The translations under genes and the position numbers were made by a program. The notes beneath the pieces are model-generated. The model ran no database searches and was not told where the DNA came from. It was given only the letters and a program-made list of their open reading frames with translations. From NCBI RefSeq assembly GCF_900168195.1, contig NZ_FUYX01000002.1, forward strand, positions 7,501-71,500: DNA of 64,000 nucleotides, written 5' to 3'. Of this stretch, positions 1-8,045 are shown in pieces (positions within the stretch are counted from its first letter, which is position 1; each line of letters starts with the position of its first letter). This DNA is from Allobosea thiooxidans. GTDB lineage: Bacteria > Pseudomonadota > Alphaproteobacteria > Rhizobiales > Beijerinckiaceae.

Positions 1-702
1 GCCGAGCCTGCCGCCGCCCTCGATCGACATGTTGCACAGCGTCATGCGCCCCTCCATCGACAGGGCGCGGATCGCGCTTCCGGCATATTCGATGGCATGG
101 CCCTGGGCGCCGTCCGCGCCGATGCGGCTGATCAGCGTCAGGGCGATGTCCTTGGCCGTTACGCCGGGACCGAGCTCGCCGTCGACACGGATGCGCATGC
201 GCCTCGGCTTCTTCTGCCAGATGGTCTGTGTCGCCAGGACATGGGCGACCTCGGAGGCGCCGATCCCGAAAGCGTAGGCACCGAAGGCGCCATGCGTCGA
301 GGTGTGGCTGTCGCCGCAGACCATGACCAGCCCGGGCAGTGTCAGGCCCTGCTCGGGAATGGCGACGTGGACGATGCCCTGCCGCGCATCGCCGAGCCCG
401 AACTGCCGGATGCCATGTCGCTGGGTGTTGTCGTCGAGCTGCCGGATCATGCCCCTGATCTGCGGGTCGAGATCCGGCGACTCCCGGTCGCGCGTCGGGA
501 CATAATGATCGGCGATGCCGAAGGTCAGCTCCGGATGGGCCACCGTCGCCTCGCGGGCGGCGATCTGGTTGAAGGCGTGGAACGAACCCTCATGCAGCAG
601 ATGCCTGTCGACCCACAGCAGGGTCTCGGCCTCGTCATGGCCGGTGATCGCATGGGTGTCCCAGATCTTGTCGATCAGCGTGCGTGGTCCGGCTGGCTTC
701 AT
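1..702 (-). CDS. LeuC-like aconitase-family hydratase large subunit (partial)
   Basis: The gene runs off the left edge; about 234 N-terminal residues are visible. The start ATG (MKPAGPRTLIDKIWDTH) fits the family. The GDSHTSTHG substrate/cluster-proximal motif lies near residue 128 and the conserved RALSMEGRMTLCNMSIE block near residue 210. The three Fe-S cysteines lie beyond the edge. 3-Isopropylmalate dehydratase large subunits have this layout, but here the usual SIEAGAR block reads SIEGGGR. The gene is 40 bp downstream of a GntR regulator and in line with an SDR gene rather than with leucine genes. It may therefore be a pathway-specific hydratase (dimethylmaleate- or methylcitrate-like chemistry) rather than true LeuC. 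A LeuD-like small subunit would be expected just left of the window. Confidence 0.85.
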   Translation of the reverse strand, partial: MKPAGPRTLIDKIWDTHAITGHDEAETLLWVDRHLLHEGSFHAFNQIAAREATVAHPELTFGIADHYVPTRDRESPDLDPQIRGMIRQLDDNTQRHGIRQFGLGDARQGIVHVAIPEQGLTLPGLVMVCGDSHTSTHGAFGAYAFGIGASEVAHVLATQTIWQKKPRRMRIRVDGELGPGVTAKDIALTLISRIGADGAQGHAIEYAGSAIRALSMEGRMTLCNMSIEGGGRLG

Positions 703-742
703 GTCCGCTCCGAATTCCCGTGAGGCAGTCGGCTCATCGCCG

Positions 743-1549
743 TCAGCGATGGCTGCCCGCCGCTTCCGACCAGATGAATTCCTTCTTCCGGCCGGCGCGG
801 GTCATCTTCATCTGGTATTCGTAGATGTCGGGCCGGTAGAGTGCGTCCAGCAGCTCCACCGGCCTGTTCTTGTCGTCCCGTACCAGGCGCCTGATGCCGA
901 GCAGGGCCGCGCCGAACTCCACCTTGAGCAGGGGGGCGACGAGAGTATCGGCAAGCTTCGCCGTGATGGTCTGGTCGGCATGGGCGACCGTCACTCCGGC
1001 CTTCTCGAAGAGCGCGAGCAGGGGCTGCTCCAGCAGGTCGCCGGATTCATAGGTTCGGCCGATCGCCTCGGGCACATAGGTCGTCAGGAAGGAGAACGGC
1101 ACGCCTTCGTGGCTGCGGACGCGCACGACCCGCTGCACGATACTGCCGGGCGCGATCTCGAGCCGCTCAGCAACTTCTTTGGGCGCGGCGACGTATTCGA
1201 ACTCGATCAGGTCGACCTTGGTGCGCAGCCCCATGGCCAGCAGGTTCTCGAGCATGCCGCGGATATTGGTTCGGATCGGCGGTGGCGTGATCATCGGCTG
1301 GGCGAAGGTGCCCTTGCCGTGCCGGCGCACGATCAACCCCTCTGCCGCGAGCCGGTCCAGCGCGCGGCGAATGGTGATGCGCGAGACGTTGAAGAGTTCC
1401 TCGAGCCGATGCTCCGATGGCATCGCCTTGCCGGGCTCGAACTGGCCGTCCGTGATCTGCTGGCGCAGCACGACATAGACCTGGTGATGCAGCGGCGCGG
1501 TGATGTCCTGCCGCGTGGCGCCGTTGCGTGTGCTCGTGCCGGTCGTCAT
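743..1549 (-). CDS. GntR family regulator, HutC/UTRA subfamily
   Basis: This 268-residue transcription regulator has an N-terminal winged helix-turn-helix (about residues 20-85, with PSEHRLEELFNVSRITIRRA and LIVRRHGKGTF) followed by a UTRA effector-binding domain to the C-terminus. The frame is open further upstream, but the ATG at 1549 is chosen because an AAAGGAG ribosome site lies about 9 bases before it and the GntR domain begins shortly after. It lies between an SDR gene (106 bp upstream) and a LeuC-like gene (40 bp downstream) on the same strand. It is the probable pathway repressor for the surrounding catabolic genes. UTRA regulators typically sense the pathway substrate or an intermediate; the ligand cannot be read from sequence. 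Confidence 0.92.
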   Translation of the reverse strand: MTTGTSTRNGATRQDITAPLHHQVYVVLRQQITDGQFEPGKAMPSEHRLEELFNVSRITIRRALDRLAAEGLIVRRHGKGTFAQPMITPPPIRTNIRGMLENLLAMGLRTKVDLIEFEYVAAPKEVAERLEIAPGSIVQRVVRVRSHEGVPFSFLTTYVPEAIGRTYESGDLLEQPLLALFEKAGVTVAHADQTITAKLADTLVAPLLKVEFGAALLGIRRLVRDDKNRPVELLDALYRPDIYEYQMKMTRAGRKKEFIWSEAAGSHR

Positions 1550-1655
1550 GCGTTGAGCTCCTTTCGGGCCCGGGAACCGCCTGTTTCGTGGTCGTGGGTT
1601 CCACCCCGGAAGGATTTGAGCGCGGGCCGATGGTGGGTCAAGGTCGTAGGGGGCC

Positions 1656-2420
1656 TCATGCGGCGGTGACCCCGCCATCGACGCACAAGACCTGCCCGGT
1701 GATGAAGGACGCCCCCTCCGATGTCAGGAAGCGCAGCGCCTCGGCCACCTCGGCGGCCTCGCCGAAGCGCGCCAGCGGGATGGAGGCGACCAGCCTTTCC
1801 GAGCGTTCGGCATCGGCGCGCGCGACGGCCGTCATCGGCGTCGCGATCGGCCCCGGCGCCACGGCGTTGACCCGAATGCCGCGGCTGGCCAGTTCCAGCG
1901 CGAGCGCCATCGTCAGCCCGTTGAGCGCGGCCTTGGACGCCGCATAGGCCGCCGCGCGCGGGTGCCCGACGATGCCGATCTGGCTCGAGACGAAGGTGAT
2001 CGCGTTCGGGTGGCCCGGTGCCATGGCGAGCGCGCATTCCCGCGCCAGCGAGAACCCCGCGGTGAGGTTGATGTCGAGGACCCGCTGCCAGTCGGCAAGT
2101 CCGGTTTCGAGGCCCGCACGATGATCGAAGATGCCGGCGCAGGAGACGAACCCGTCCAGCCCAGCGAGGCGTTCTCCTGCGTCCGCGACGAGACGTTTCG
2201 CCCGGTCGAACTGCGTCAGATCCGCTGTCAGCACGCGCTCCTGCGGCAAGGCGGAGAGCCCGGCGTCGCCGAGCAGCGCGTCACGCTCCGCCTCGTCCCT
2301 GACCAGCGCGCAGCATGCAGCGCCGTCCGCCAGCGCGAGACGCAGGAACGCCAGACCGATGCCCGATCCCGCACCGGTGAGCAGCAGGCGACGACCTGAC
2401 AGACTTGTTATACTTGTCAT
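1656..2420 (-). CDS. SDR family NAD(P)-dependent oxidoreductase
   Basis: This 254-residue classical short-chain dehydrogenase has the TGAGSGIG nucleotide-binding motif near residue 15, a catalytic serine in FVSSQIG, YAASK (Tyr/Lys pair), and the C-terminal ITGQVLCVDGG block. It starts at the ATG at 2420 (MTSITSLSGRRLLLTG); the longer open frame upstream adds residues unlike the family. It is the first gene of a leftward operon with the GntR regulator and the LeuC-like gene, and is divergent from the carboxymuconolactone-decarboxylase-like gene only 44 bp away. It probably oxidises a hydroxyl or reduces a ketone in the cluster's pathway; substrate unknown. Confidence 0.9.
   Translation of the reverse strand: MTSITSLSGRRLLLTGAGSGIGLAFLRLALADGAACCALVRDEAERDALLGDAGLSALPQERVLTADLTQFDRAKRLVADAGERLAGLDGFVSCAGIFDHRAGLETGLADWQRVLDINLTAGFSLARECALAMAPGHPNAITFVSSQIGIVGHPRAAAYAASKAALNGLTMALALELASRGIRVNAVAPGPIATPMTAVARADAERSERLVASIPLARFGEAAEVAEALRFLTSEGASFITGQVLCVDGGVTAA
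2404..2420. promoter_or_regulatory. Candidate GntR operator / promoter in divergent gap
   Basis: The 44-bp gap and flanks between the SDR and the CMD-like gene contain CTTGTTATA followed by ACTTGTCAT, with a TATACT that could serve as a rightward -10 at 2409-2414. The same two words, ACTTGTCAT and CTTGTTATA (the latter inverted), recur in the promoter at 4833-4858. Shared words at the two divergent promoters of the regulon suggest binding sites for the adjacent GntR/UTRA regulator. This is inference only; the spacing differs between the two sites. Confidence 0.4.
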
Positions 2421-2464
2421 GTGCCGATACCTTCCAAGTCTCGGATCCTGGAGACGAACCGCCG

Positions 2465-3172
2465 ATGCCCACCACACAGCCGCTCGACGAACTCTTGTCC
2501 GGCATCCGCGCCAAGCGCGGCTATTTGCTGCCGCATCACGGGCTGATGGCGATCACCGCCCCGGCCCTGCTCGACGCCTACGACAAGGCCTATTCCGCCC
2601 TCGCATTGGCGGATCGCGTGCTCAGCCACCATGATCGCGAATTCGTCTGGCTCGCCATTCTCATCGCCACCGACGAGGCGATCGCGACCCATCATATCGC
2701 GAAGTTCAAGGCTGCCGGCGGATCCGATGCCGAGATCGAGGTCATCCTGACCGTCACGGCGCTGGCGCTCGGCTTCGAATCCTATCGCTTTGTCGAGCGG
2801 AACTGGCGCGGGCATCTGCCCGGCTGCCAGCCCAACGAGATCTATCTCGCCTCCCTGCGGCAGGCAGCGCGGGACGTGCCGATGCGGCTCGTCCATATGG
2901 CGGCCACGGCGGTCTTCGTCTGCAAGGCGGGCTGGGACGCCGTCGCGATGCAGATCATCGCGGCTTATGGCGACGAGGTGCCGGAGCTCGACCTCGCCGA
3001 AGCCGTGTCGCTGACGATGTTCCCGGGCAGCGTGCCGCATTTCGTCGAGGCCGCGCGCGTGTGGCGCGAGCTGATCGTCGAGGGCAAGGTTGCCGCTTCC
3101 GCGCCTTTCCGCGAATGGGCGGAGATGTCGGGGCAGGGGGGCTACGACGAAGCCAGCCGCAAGGCCCGCTGA
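2465..3172 (+). CDS. Carboxymuconolactone decarboxylase-like (AhpD-fold) protein
   Basis: This 235-residue protein is of the CMD/AhpD-like type. The central motif DREFVWLAILIATDEAIATHH (20 residues of it visible as a helix with a paired His) resembles the CMD core. The redox CxxC of AhpD is absent, which argues against peroxidase-reductase function. The ATG at 2465 is preceded by a GGAG-like site. It is paralogous to the gene at 14320-15030, with the same length and the same opening block (RGxLLPHHGxxA). The protein probably acts as a lyase/decarboxylase or accessory enzyme on a pathway intermediate. It converges on the GMC oxidoreductase with a 26-bp gap. Confidence 0.75.
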   Translation: MPTTQPLDELLSGIRAKRGYLLPHHGLMAITAPALLDAYDKAYSALALADRVLSHHDREFVWLAILIATDEAIATHHIAKFKAAGGSDAEIEVILTVTALALGFESYRFVERNWRGHLPGCQPNEIYLASLRQAARDVPMRLVHMAATAVFVCKAGWDAVAMQIIAAYGDEVPELDLAEAVSLTMFPGSVPHFVEAARVWRELIVEGKVAASAPFREWAEMSGQGGYDEASRKAR

Positions 3173-3198
3173 AGCGCGCGGATGATGCGCCGGCCGGG

Positions 3199-4812
3199 TC
3201 ACGCGGCGCGTTCCAGGATGAAATCGGCCGCGCGCTCGGCGATCATCATCGTGGGCGCGTGCGTGTTCGAACTCGGCATGCGCGGCATGATCGACGCATC
3301 CACCACGCGCAGGCTACCGACACCGTGCACTTCGAGGTGCTGGTTCACGACGGCCATCGCATCGTTGCCCATCCTGCAGCTGCCGACCGGGTGAAACACC
3401 GTGTCCGCCGTCGCCCTCAGCCAGCGCTCGATCTCGGCGTCGCTCACGACGTCGGGACCGGGCGCGAGCTCGACGCCGCGGAAGCGGTCGAAGGCCGGCT
3501 GCGCGAAGACCCGGCGCAGGGCCTTCACGCCTTCGCGCAGCACGCGCAGATCCTCGGGATCGGACAGATAGTTCGGCCGGATCAGCGGCGCCGCCAGCGG
3601 ATCGCTGCTGCCGATCGAGATCTCGCCGGTGCTGTTCGGTCGCAGCTGATAGACATTGGCGAAGAAGCCGTGGCCCTCATGGCGTCCCTTCGCGCCTTTC
3701 ACGAAGGGCAGCCGCAGCGCCGCGGTCGAGAGGCCGGGAAGGAAATGCGACTGCAGGTCCGGCTCGTCCAGTGCCGGATCGGATTTGAAGAAGGCGCCCG
3801 CTTCGAGCGGGAAGGACGCCGCCGGGCCGGTCTTGAAGGTCATTGCCCGCAGCAGGGCGAGTGCGGCGCGGTCGCCGCGCAGCGTGCTGTAGAGCGTCAC
3901 CGGTTCGAGGCAGGCATGCTCAACGCGCGCCAGAAGGTGGTCCTGCAGGTTCTTGCCGACGCCCTTCAGATCATGCGTCACGGCAATTCCTAGCCGGCGC
4001 AATATATCGGCGTCGCCAATGCCGGAATGCATGAGCGCCGCAGGTGAATTGACCGCGCCGCAAGAGAGGATGACCTCTCGCGCCGCCCGAATGGTCTGCT
4101 GCTCGCGCCCGATCAGCACCTCCACGCCGGTGGCGCGCCCCCTCTCGACGAGAACGCGCAACAGGCGCGCGCCTGTCCGGATCGTCAGGTTTGGTCTCTT
4201 CCTGGCCGGATCGAGAAAAGCCCTCGCCGCGCTCCAGCGTTCACCGCGCCTCGTGGTGAAATCGTAGCGCCCGAAACCTTCCTGGCTCGCGCCGTTGAAG
4301 TCGGCATTGAAGGGATAGCCGGCCTGCTGGCCCGCGGCGACGAAGGCGTCGAACAGCGGGTTGGGCGTATTCGGCCGCGAGATCGGCAGGGGCCCGTCGC
4401 CCCCACGGAACGCGTCGGCGCCGCGCTCATAGGATTCGGTGCGCCTGAAGGCGGGCAGGACGGCGTCATAGGACCAGTCCGGCAATCCCATCTGGGCCCA
4501 GCTGTCGTAATCGAGCCGGGTGCCCCTGGTATAGACCATGCCGTTGATGGCGGAGGAGCCGCCCAGCACCTTGCCGCGCGGCCAGAACAGCGTGCGGCCG
4601 TCGAGATGGGGCTCGGGCTGCGTCCGATAGAACCAGTTGGCATGGCGATTGCGGAGCAGCACGCCTGTCATCAGCGGCACCCGCAGAAGCGGATTCCAGT
4701 CGGATCCGCCAGCCTCCAGCAGCAGGACCCGATTGCCGGGATCCGCGGACAACCGATGGGCCAGGACGCAGCCTGCGGACCCAGCACCGACGATGATGAA
4801 GTTGTACTTCAC
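3199..4812 (-). CDS. GMC family FAD-dependent alcohol dehydrogenase/oxidase
   Basis: This is a protein of about 537 residues in the glucose-methanol-choline family. The N-terminal FAD-binding motif is VGAGSAGCVLAHRLS, followed by the GGSSAINGMVYTRG signature; near the C-terminus are FHPVGSCRMG with the catalytic His and VVDASIMPRMPSSNTHAPTM. The GTG at 4812 (MKYNFIIVGAG) is preferred over an in-frame TTG at 4836. A GGGCGGAG site precedes the GTG, and the TTG would overlap the strong rightward promoter. The enzyme probably oxidises an alcohol to an aldehyde/ketone using FAD, passing electrons to oxygen or the respiratory chain. It lies inside the GntR-associated catabolic region and is divergent from the main operon. 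Confidence 0.88.
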   Translation of the reverse strand: MKYNFIIVGAGSAGCVLAHRLSADPGNRVLLLEAGGSDWNPLLRVPLMTGVLLRNRHANWFYRTQPEPHLDGRTLFWPRGKVLGGSSAINGMVYTRGTRLDYDSWAQMGLPDWSYDAVLPAFRRTESYERGADAFRGGDGPLPISRPNTPNPLFDAFVAAGQQAGYPFNADFNGASQEGFGRYDFTTRRGERWSAARAFLDPARKRPNLTIRTGARLLRVLVERGRATGVEVLIGREQQTIRAAREVILSCGAVNSPAALMHSGIGDADILRRLGIAVTHDLKGVGKNLQDHLLARVEHACLEPVTLYSTLRGDRAALALLRAMTFKTGPAASFPLEAGAFFKSDPALDEPDLQSHFLPGLSTAALRLPFVKGAKGRHEGHGFFANVYQLRPNSTGEISIGSSDPLAAPLIRPNYLSDPEDLRVLREGVKALRRVFAQPAFDRFRGVELAPGPDVVSDAEIERWLRATADTVFHPVGSCRMGNDAMAVVNQHLEVHGVGSLRVVDASIMPRMPSSNTHAPTMMIAERAADFILERAA

Positions 4813-4825
4813 GGCTCCGCCCTGT

Positions 4826-4855
4826 TTGACAGTCAACTTGTCATTTGTTTATAAC
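4826..4855 (+). promoter_or_regulatory. Near-consensus sigma-70 promoter with overlapping dyad
   Basis: A perfect -35 TTGACA (4826-4831) is followed by an 18-bp spacer and TATAAC (4850-4855), placing a rightward start about 80 bp before the SDR gene at 4944. A TTGTT-TAT-AACAA dyad (4846-4858) covers the -10, and the word ACTTGTCAT in the spacer is shared with the divergent gap near 2404-2420. This is the layout of a repressor-controlled promoter, with the GntR/UTRA protein encoded at 743-1549 as the obvious candidate. Confidence 0.55.
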
Positions 4856-4943
4856 AAGAATAACACCTTGTGAAGACCGGCTCGGCCGACGGCGCAGGGA
4901 GCGATCCGCGCGGACTTCGGCTCGCTGCGGAGGGAGGGGATCC

Positions 4944-5690
4944 ATGCAGAAGCGCTCGCAAGATGCTCTGTCCGGTCAGGTCGCGCTGGTCACCGGCGGC
5001 GCGCGCGGCATCGGCGCGGCGATTGGACTCGCGCTGGCGGAGGCTGGTGCGACTGTCTATGCGGCAGATCTGCTGCCTTGCGATGAGGTGGTCTCCCGGA
5101 TCGTCGAGGCCGGCGGAAGCGCCCAGGGGCTCGCGCTCGACGTGACGGATCGCCCCGCCTGCGCTGCGGCGGTCGAGGGCATCGTCGCCGCGCAAGGGCG
5201 CCTCGACATTCTCGTCTGCAATGCCGGCATTTGTCCGCCGGGGGCTGTCGCCGGCGACTGGGGGCAGTGGGACCGCGTCATCGACGTGAACGTCAATGGC
5301 ACGCAGAACTGTATCGCAGCGGCTTGGGATCACATGGTCTCGCGCCGCTACGGCCGCATCGTTCTGGTGAGCTCGATGGCCTATTATCAGGGCGGCGTGA
5401 TCGTCGGCACGGAATACTCCGCCTCCAAGGGGGCGGTCGCCGCCATGACCCGTCACATCGCCCGCAATGGCGGGCAGCACGGCATCCTCTGCAACGCGGT
5501 GGCGCCGGGCGTCATCGCCACCGAGATGACCGCGTCCTTCTCCAAGCCCGATCTCGCCGCCATTCCGGTGCGCCGGATCGGCACGGCGGAAGACGTGGCC
5601 GGCCCGGTCCGTTTCCTGTGCGGGCCGGATTCTTCCTACATGACCGGGACGATCCTGAACGTCACCGGCGGCATCGTGCTGGCGGCCTGA
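4944..5690 (+). CDS. SDR family oxidoreductase
   Basis: This 248-residue classical SDR has TGGARGIG at residues 17-24, a catalytic Ser in LVSSMAYYQ, YSASK as the Tyr/Lys active-site pair, and MTGTILNVTGG at the C-terminus. The ATG at 4944 follows a strong purine-rich site (GGAGGGAGGGG), so the longer upstream reading frame is rejected. It is the first gene of the long rightward operon and is followed after one base by the HbpS-like gene. It is likely an NAD(P)-dependent dehydrogenase acting on a hydroxylated intermediate, perhaps the partner step to the GMC enzyme; substrate unknown. Confidence 0.9.
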   Translation: MQKRSQDALSGQVALVTGGARGIGAAIGLALAEAGATVYAADLLPCDEVVSRIVEAGGSAQGLALDVTDRPACAAAVEGIVAAQGRLDILVCNAGICPPGAVAGDWGQWDRVIDVNVNGTQNCIAAAWDHMVSRRYGRIVLVSSMAYYQGGVIVGTEYSASKGAVAAMTRHIARNGGQHGILCNAVAPGVIATEMTASFSKPDLAAIPVRRIGTAEDVAGPVRFLCGPDSSYMTGTILNVTGGIVLAA

Positions 5691-5691
5691 G

Positions 5692-6162
5692 ATGGATCGG
5701 ATGACGATGGATCACGCGGCAGCCAAGGCGCAGGTGCTGGCGGATGAAGGTGTGATCGCTGCGCTGCCGCTGGACGGTGCGACCCTGCGCGATCTCGCCC
5801 TTTCGCTGCTCGCGGAGGCGCCGGCGCCGATCGCGGTCAAGATCGTGCTCGGCCGGCGCACCGTCGTTCTGCTCGCGCAGGACGGCACCGGCGTCGACAA
5901 CGAGCATTTCCTCGATCTCAAGATCAACACGGTGTTCAATTGCGGGCACAGCTCGCTCTGGTGGTTCCATCATCTGCGCTCGACCTCGCGCACCCTTGCC
6001 GACGTCGCCTGGGCGGACCCGTCGCAGGTCATCGACATGGGCGGAGGCGTGCCCTTGCTGGCGCATGGCCAGATCGTCGGCGCCGTCTCGGTCTCGGGCC
6101 TGGCGCATCAAGATGACCACGCCCTGATCATAAAGGCCGCGAGCCGGCTGATTGGCAGATAA
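5692..6162 (+). CDS. Heme-degrading-domain (HbpS/GlcG-like, UPF0303) protein
   Basis: This 156-residue single-domain protein matches the UPF0303/HbpS-like fold. Recognisable blocks are VLGRRTVVLLAQDGTGVDN, LKINTVFNCGHSSLWW, and the C-terminal GGGVPLL...GAVSVSGLAHQDDH. These are typical of small proteins found in catabolic operons, where they are usually called heme-degrading-domain or GlcG-like proteins. Their biochemical role is poorly defined. The start one base after the SDR stop, with no gap, shows translational coupling. An alternative ATG four codons in is possible. It is followed 27 bp later by the importer genes. Confidence 0.8.
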   Translation: MDRMTMDHAAAKAQVLADEGVIAALPLDGATLRDLALSLLAEAPAPIAVKIVLGRRTVVLLAQDGTGVDNEHFLDLKINTVFNCGHSSLWWFHHLRSTSRTLADVAWADPSQVIDMGGGVPLLAHGQIVGAVSVSGLAHQDDHALIIKAASRLIGR

Positions 6163-6189
6163 CAGCGTCACAAGGAGGGGAACGACCAC

Positions 6190-7257
6190 ATGGACAACGC
6201 AAAGATCACGCGCCGCAAGGCCATCGGCATCGTCGGCGGGGTCGCCGCCGCATCCTTCCTATCCAAAACCGTCCATGCTCAGGCTTCCGTGCCGGAGCTT
6301 ACGACGCTGCGCTCAACCTCGAAGTCCTGGCTCTGGGCCGCCGAAGATTACGCCAACTCCGCAGGCTTCTTCACCGAGGCCCGCGTCAAGGTCGCATCCA
6401 ACGCCTCGAACCGGGGCACCAACATCGCGGCCCTGCAGGGCGGCGGCGTCGACATCGTGCTCGGCGATCCCGGCGAGGCGCTGCGCGCCCGTGGCCAGAA
6501 TCTGCAGATCCGCACCTTCGTGGCGACGGTCAACCGCTATGCCAGCCACATCCTGCTGAAGAACGACATCCTCACCAAGCGCGGCGTCGACGAGAAGGCG
6601 CCACTCGCGAAGAAGATCGAGGCGCTCAAGGGACTCAAGCTCGGCACGACCGGGCCTGGGGCTGCGCCCGACGCGCTGTTTCGCTTCCTCGCCTCACTGG
6701 GCGGGCTGGACGCCAACCGCGACTTCCAGCTCGTACCGATCCAGGGCGGCGGGCCTGCCGTCCTGGCGGCGCTGCAGCAGAACGTGATCGAGGGCTTCTG
6801 CCTGTCTTCGCCGACGGCCGATCTTGCGGTGCAGAGGCAGGGTTGCGGCTATCTGTTCCAGATGGCGCTCAACCCGCCGCCGCAAATGGCGGAGGTCCAG
6901 TACATCGTCGCCTCCACCGCGGAATCGACCATCGCCACCAAGCGCGACGCGCTGGAGCGCTATTGCCGCGGCATCGCGCTGGCGCTGCGCTCGATCAAGA
7001 ACGAGCCGGAAAAGTTCAAGGCCTGGGCCAAGGACTGGTTCGAGGGCCTGGAGCCCGCCACCTTCGATCTCGCCTTCGCCAACAACGGCGCGATCTACTT
7101 CGCGGATCCGACCCCGAAGAGCGAGCTGCTCGCCAAGAACATCGAGTTCATCAACACGGTGAACAAGCAGATGGGCGCGGCCGCTCTGCCCGACACCCTG
7201 AGCTTCGGCAACGTGTCCGATCCCTCGATCGCCGCCGCGGCCATGAAGAGCCTGTGA
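6190..7257 (+). CDS. ABC transporter substrate-binding protein, NMT1/TauA-like
   Basis: This 355-residue exported protein has a twin-arginine-type leader (ITRRKAIGIVGG, then a hydrophobic stretch ending in VHAQ near residue 31). The mature part is the NMT1/THI5-like periplasmic binding fold used by taurine, sulfonate, nitrate and riboflavin/pyrimidine-type importers: GGGVDIVLGDPGEALRARG, LKGLKLGTTGPGAAPDALFR and LQQNVIEGFCLSSPTADLA. It is the first gene of a standard binding protein-ATPase-permease set. Its stop overlaps the ATPase start by one base. The ligand is presumably the compound processed by the downstream hydantoinase-type enzyme. Confidence 0.9.
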   Translation: MDNAKITRRKAIGIVGGVAAASFLSKTVHAQASVPELTTLRSTSKSWLWAAEDYANSAGFFTEARVKVASNASNRGTNIAALQGGGVDIVLGDPGEALRARGQNLQIRTFVATVNRYASHILLKNDILTKRGVDEKAPLAKKIEALKGLKLGTTGPGAAPDALFRFLASLGGLDANRDFQLVPIQGGGPAVLAALQQNVIEGFCLSSPTADLAVQRQGCGYLFQMALNPPPQMAEVQYIVASTAESTIATKRDALERYCRGIALALRSIKNEPEKFKAWAKDWFEGLEPATFDLAFANNGAIYFADPTPKSELLAKNIEFINTVNKQMGAAALPDTLSFGNVSDPSIAAAAMKSL

Positions 7258-8042
7258 TGACGAGTGCGGCGATCAGCATCGAGGGCGTCGACAAGCGCTA
7301 TATCGGGCGCGGGCGCGAAGTCGTGGCGCTCGATCACGTCAGCCTGCGGATCGAGGAGGGCGAGTTCGTCGCCTTCGTCGGCCCGTCCGGCTGCGGAAAG
7401 TCGACGCTGCTCAACATGATCGCCGGCATCATTCCGATGTCGTCGGGGTCGATCGTCCATGACGACCGCCCCGTCACCGCGATCAACCGCCATGTCGGCT
7501 ATCTCACCCAGGCCGACAGCGTGCTGCCCTGGCGCACCGTCGAGCAGAACGTCGGACTGCCGCTCGAATATCGCGGCGTCGGCGCCGCCGAACGCCAGAA
7601 GCGCGTGGCCGAAATGCTCGAGCTGGTCGACCTGAAGGGCTTCGGCAAGGCTTTCCCGAAGGAGCTCTCGGGCGGCATGCGCAAGCGCGTCGCACTGGCC
7701 CAGATGCTGGCCTACGGACCCGACACCCTGCTGATGGACGAGCCCTTCGGCGCGCTCGACGCCCAGCTCAAGCTCGTCATGCAGCAGCAGTTGCTGCGCA
7801 TCTGGCAGGAGCAGAAGAAGACGATCGTCTTCGTGACGCATGATCTCGCCGAAGCGATCGCGCTGGCCTCCCGCGTGATCGTGTTCTCGGGGCGCCCGGG
7901 CAAGATCAAATATGTCGAGCCCATCGACATCCCCTATCCGCGCGACGTCTTCAAGGTGCGGTTCCTGCCCGCCTTCGAGGCGGCCTATGACAATCTCTGG
8001 CGCGAGCTTTCGCCCGAGATCGCCAAGGGCGAGGAGCTCTGA
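7257..8042 (+). CDS. ABC transporter ATP-binding protein, TauB/SsuB type
   Basis: This 261-residue ATPase has Walker A GPSGCGKST, the ABC signature LSGGMRKRVALAQML, Walker B TLLMDEPFGALD and the switch His in VFVTHDLAEAI. The ATG at 7257 shares one base with the binding-protein stop. The frame stays open far upstream, but that part overlaps the preceding gene in another frame and is not used. It energises import by the adjacent permease. The family belongs to nitrate/sulfonate/taurine-type importers. Confidence 0.95.
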   Translation: MTSAAISIEGVDKRYIGRGREVVALDHVSLRIEEGEFVAFVGPSGCGKSTLLNMIAGIIPMSSGSIVHDDRPVTAINRHVGYLTQADSVLPWRTVEQNVGLPLEYRGVGAAERQKRVAEMLELVDLKGFGKAFPKELSGGMRKRVALAQMLAYGPDTLLMDEPFGALDAQLKLVMQQQLLRIWQEQKKTIVFVTHDLAEAIALASRVIVFSGRPGKIKYVEPIDIPYPRDVFKVRFLPAFEAAYDNLWRELSPEIAKGEEL

Positions 8043-8045
8043 GCC

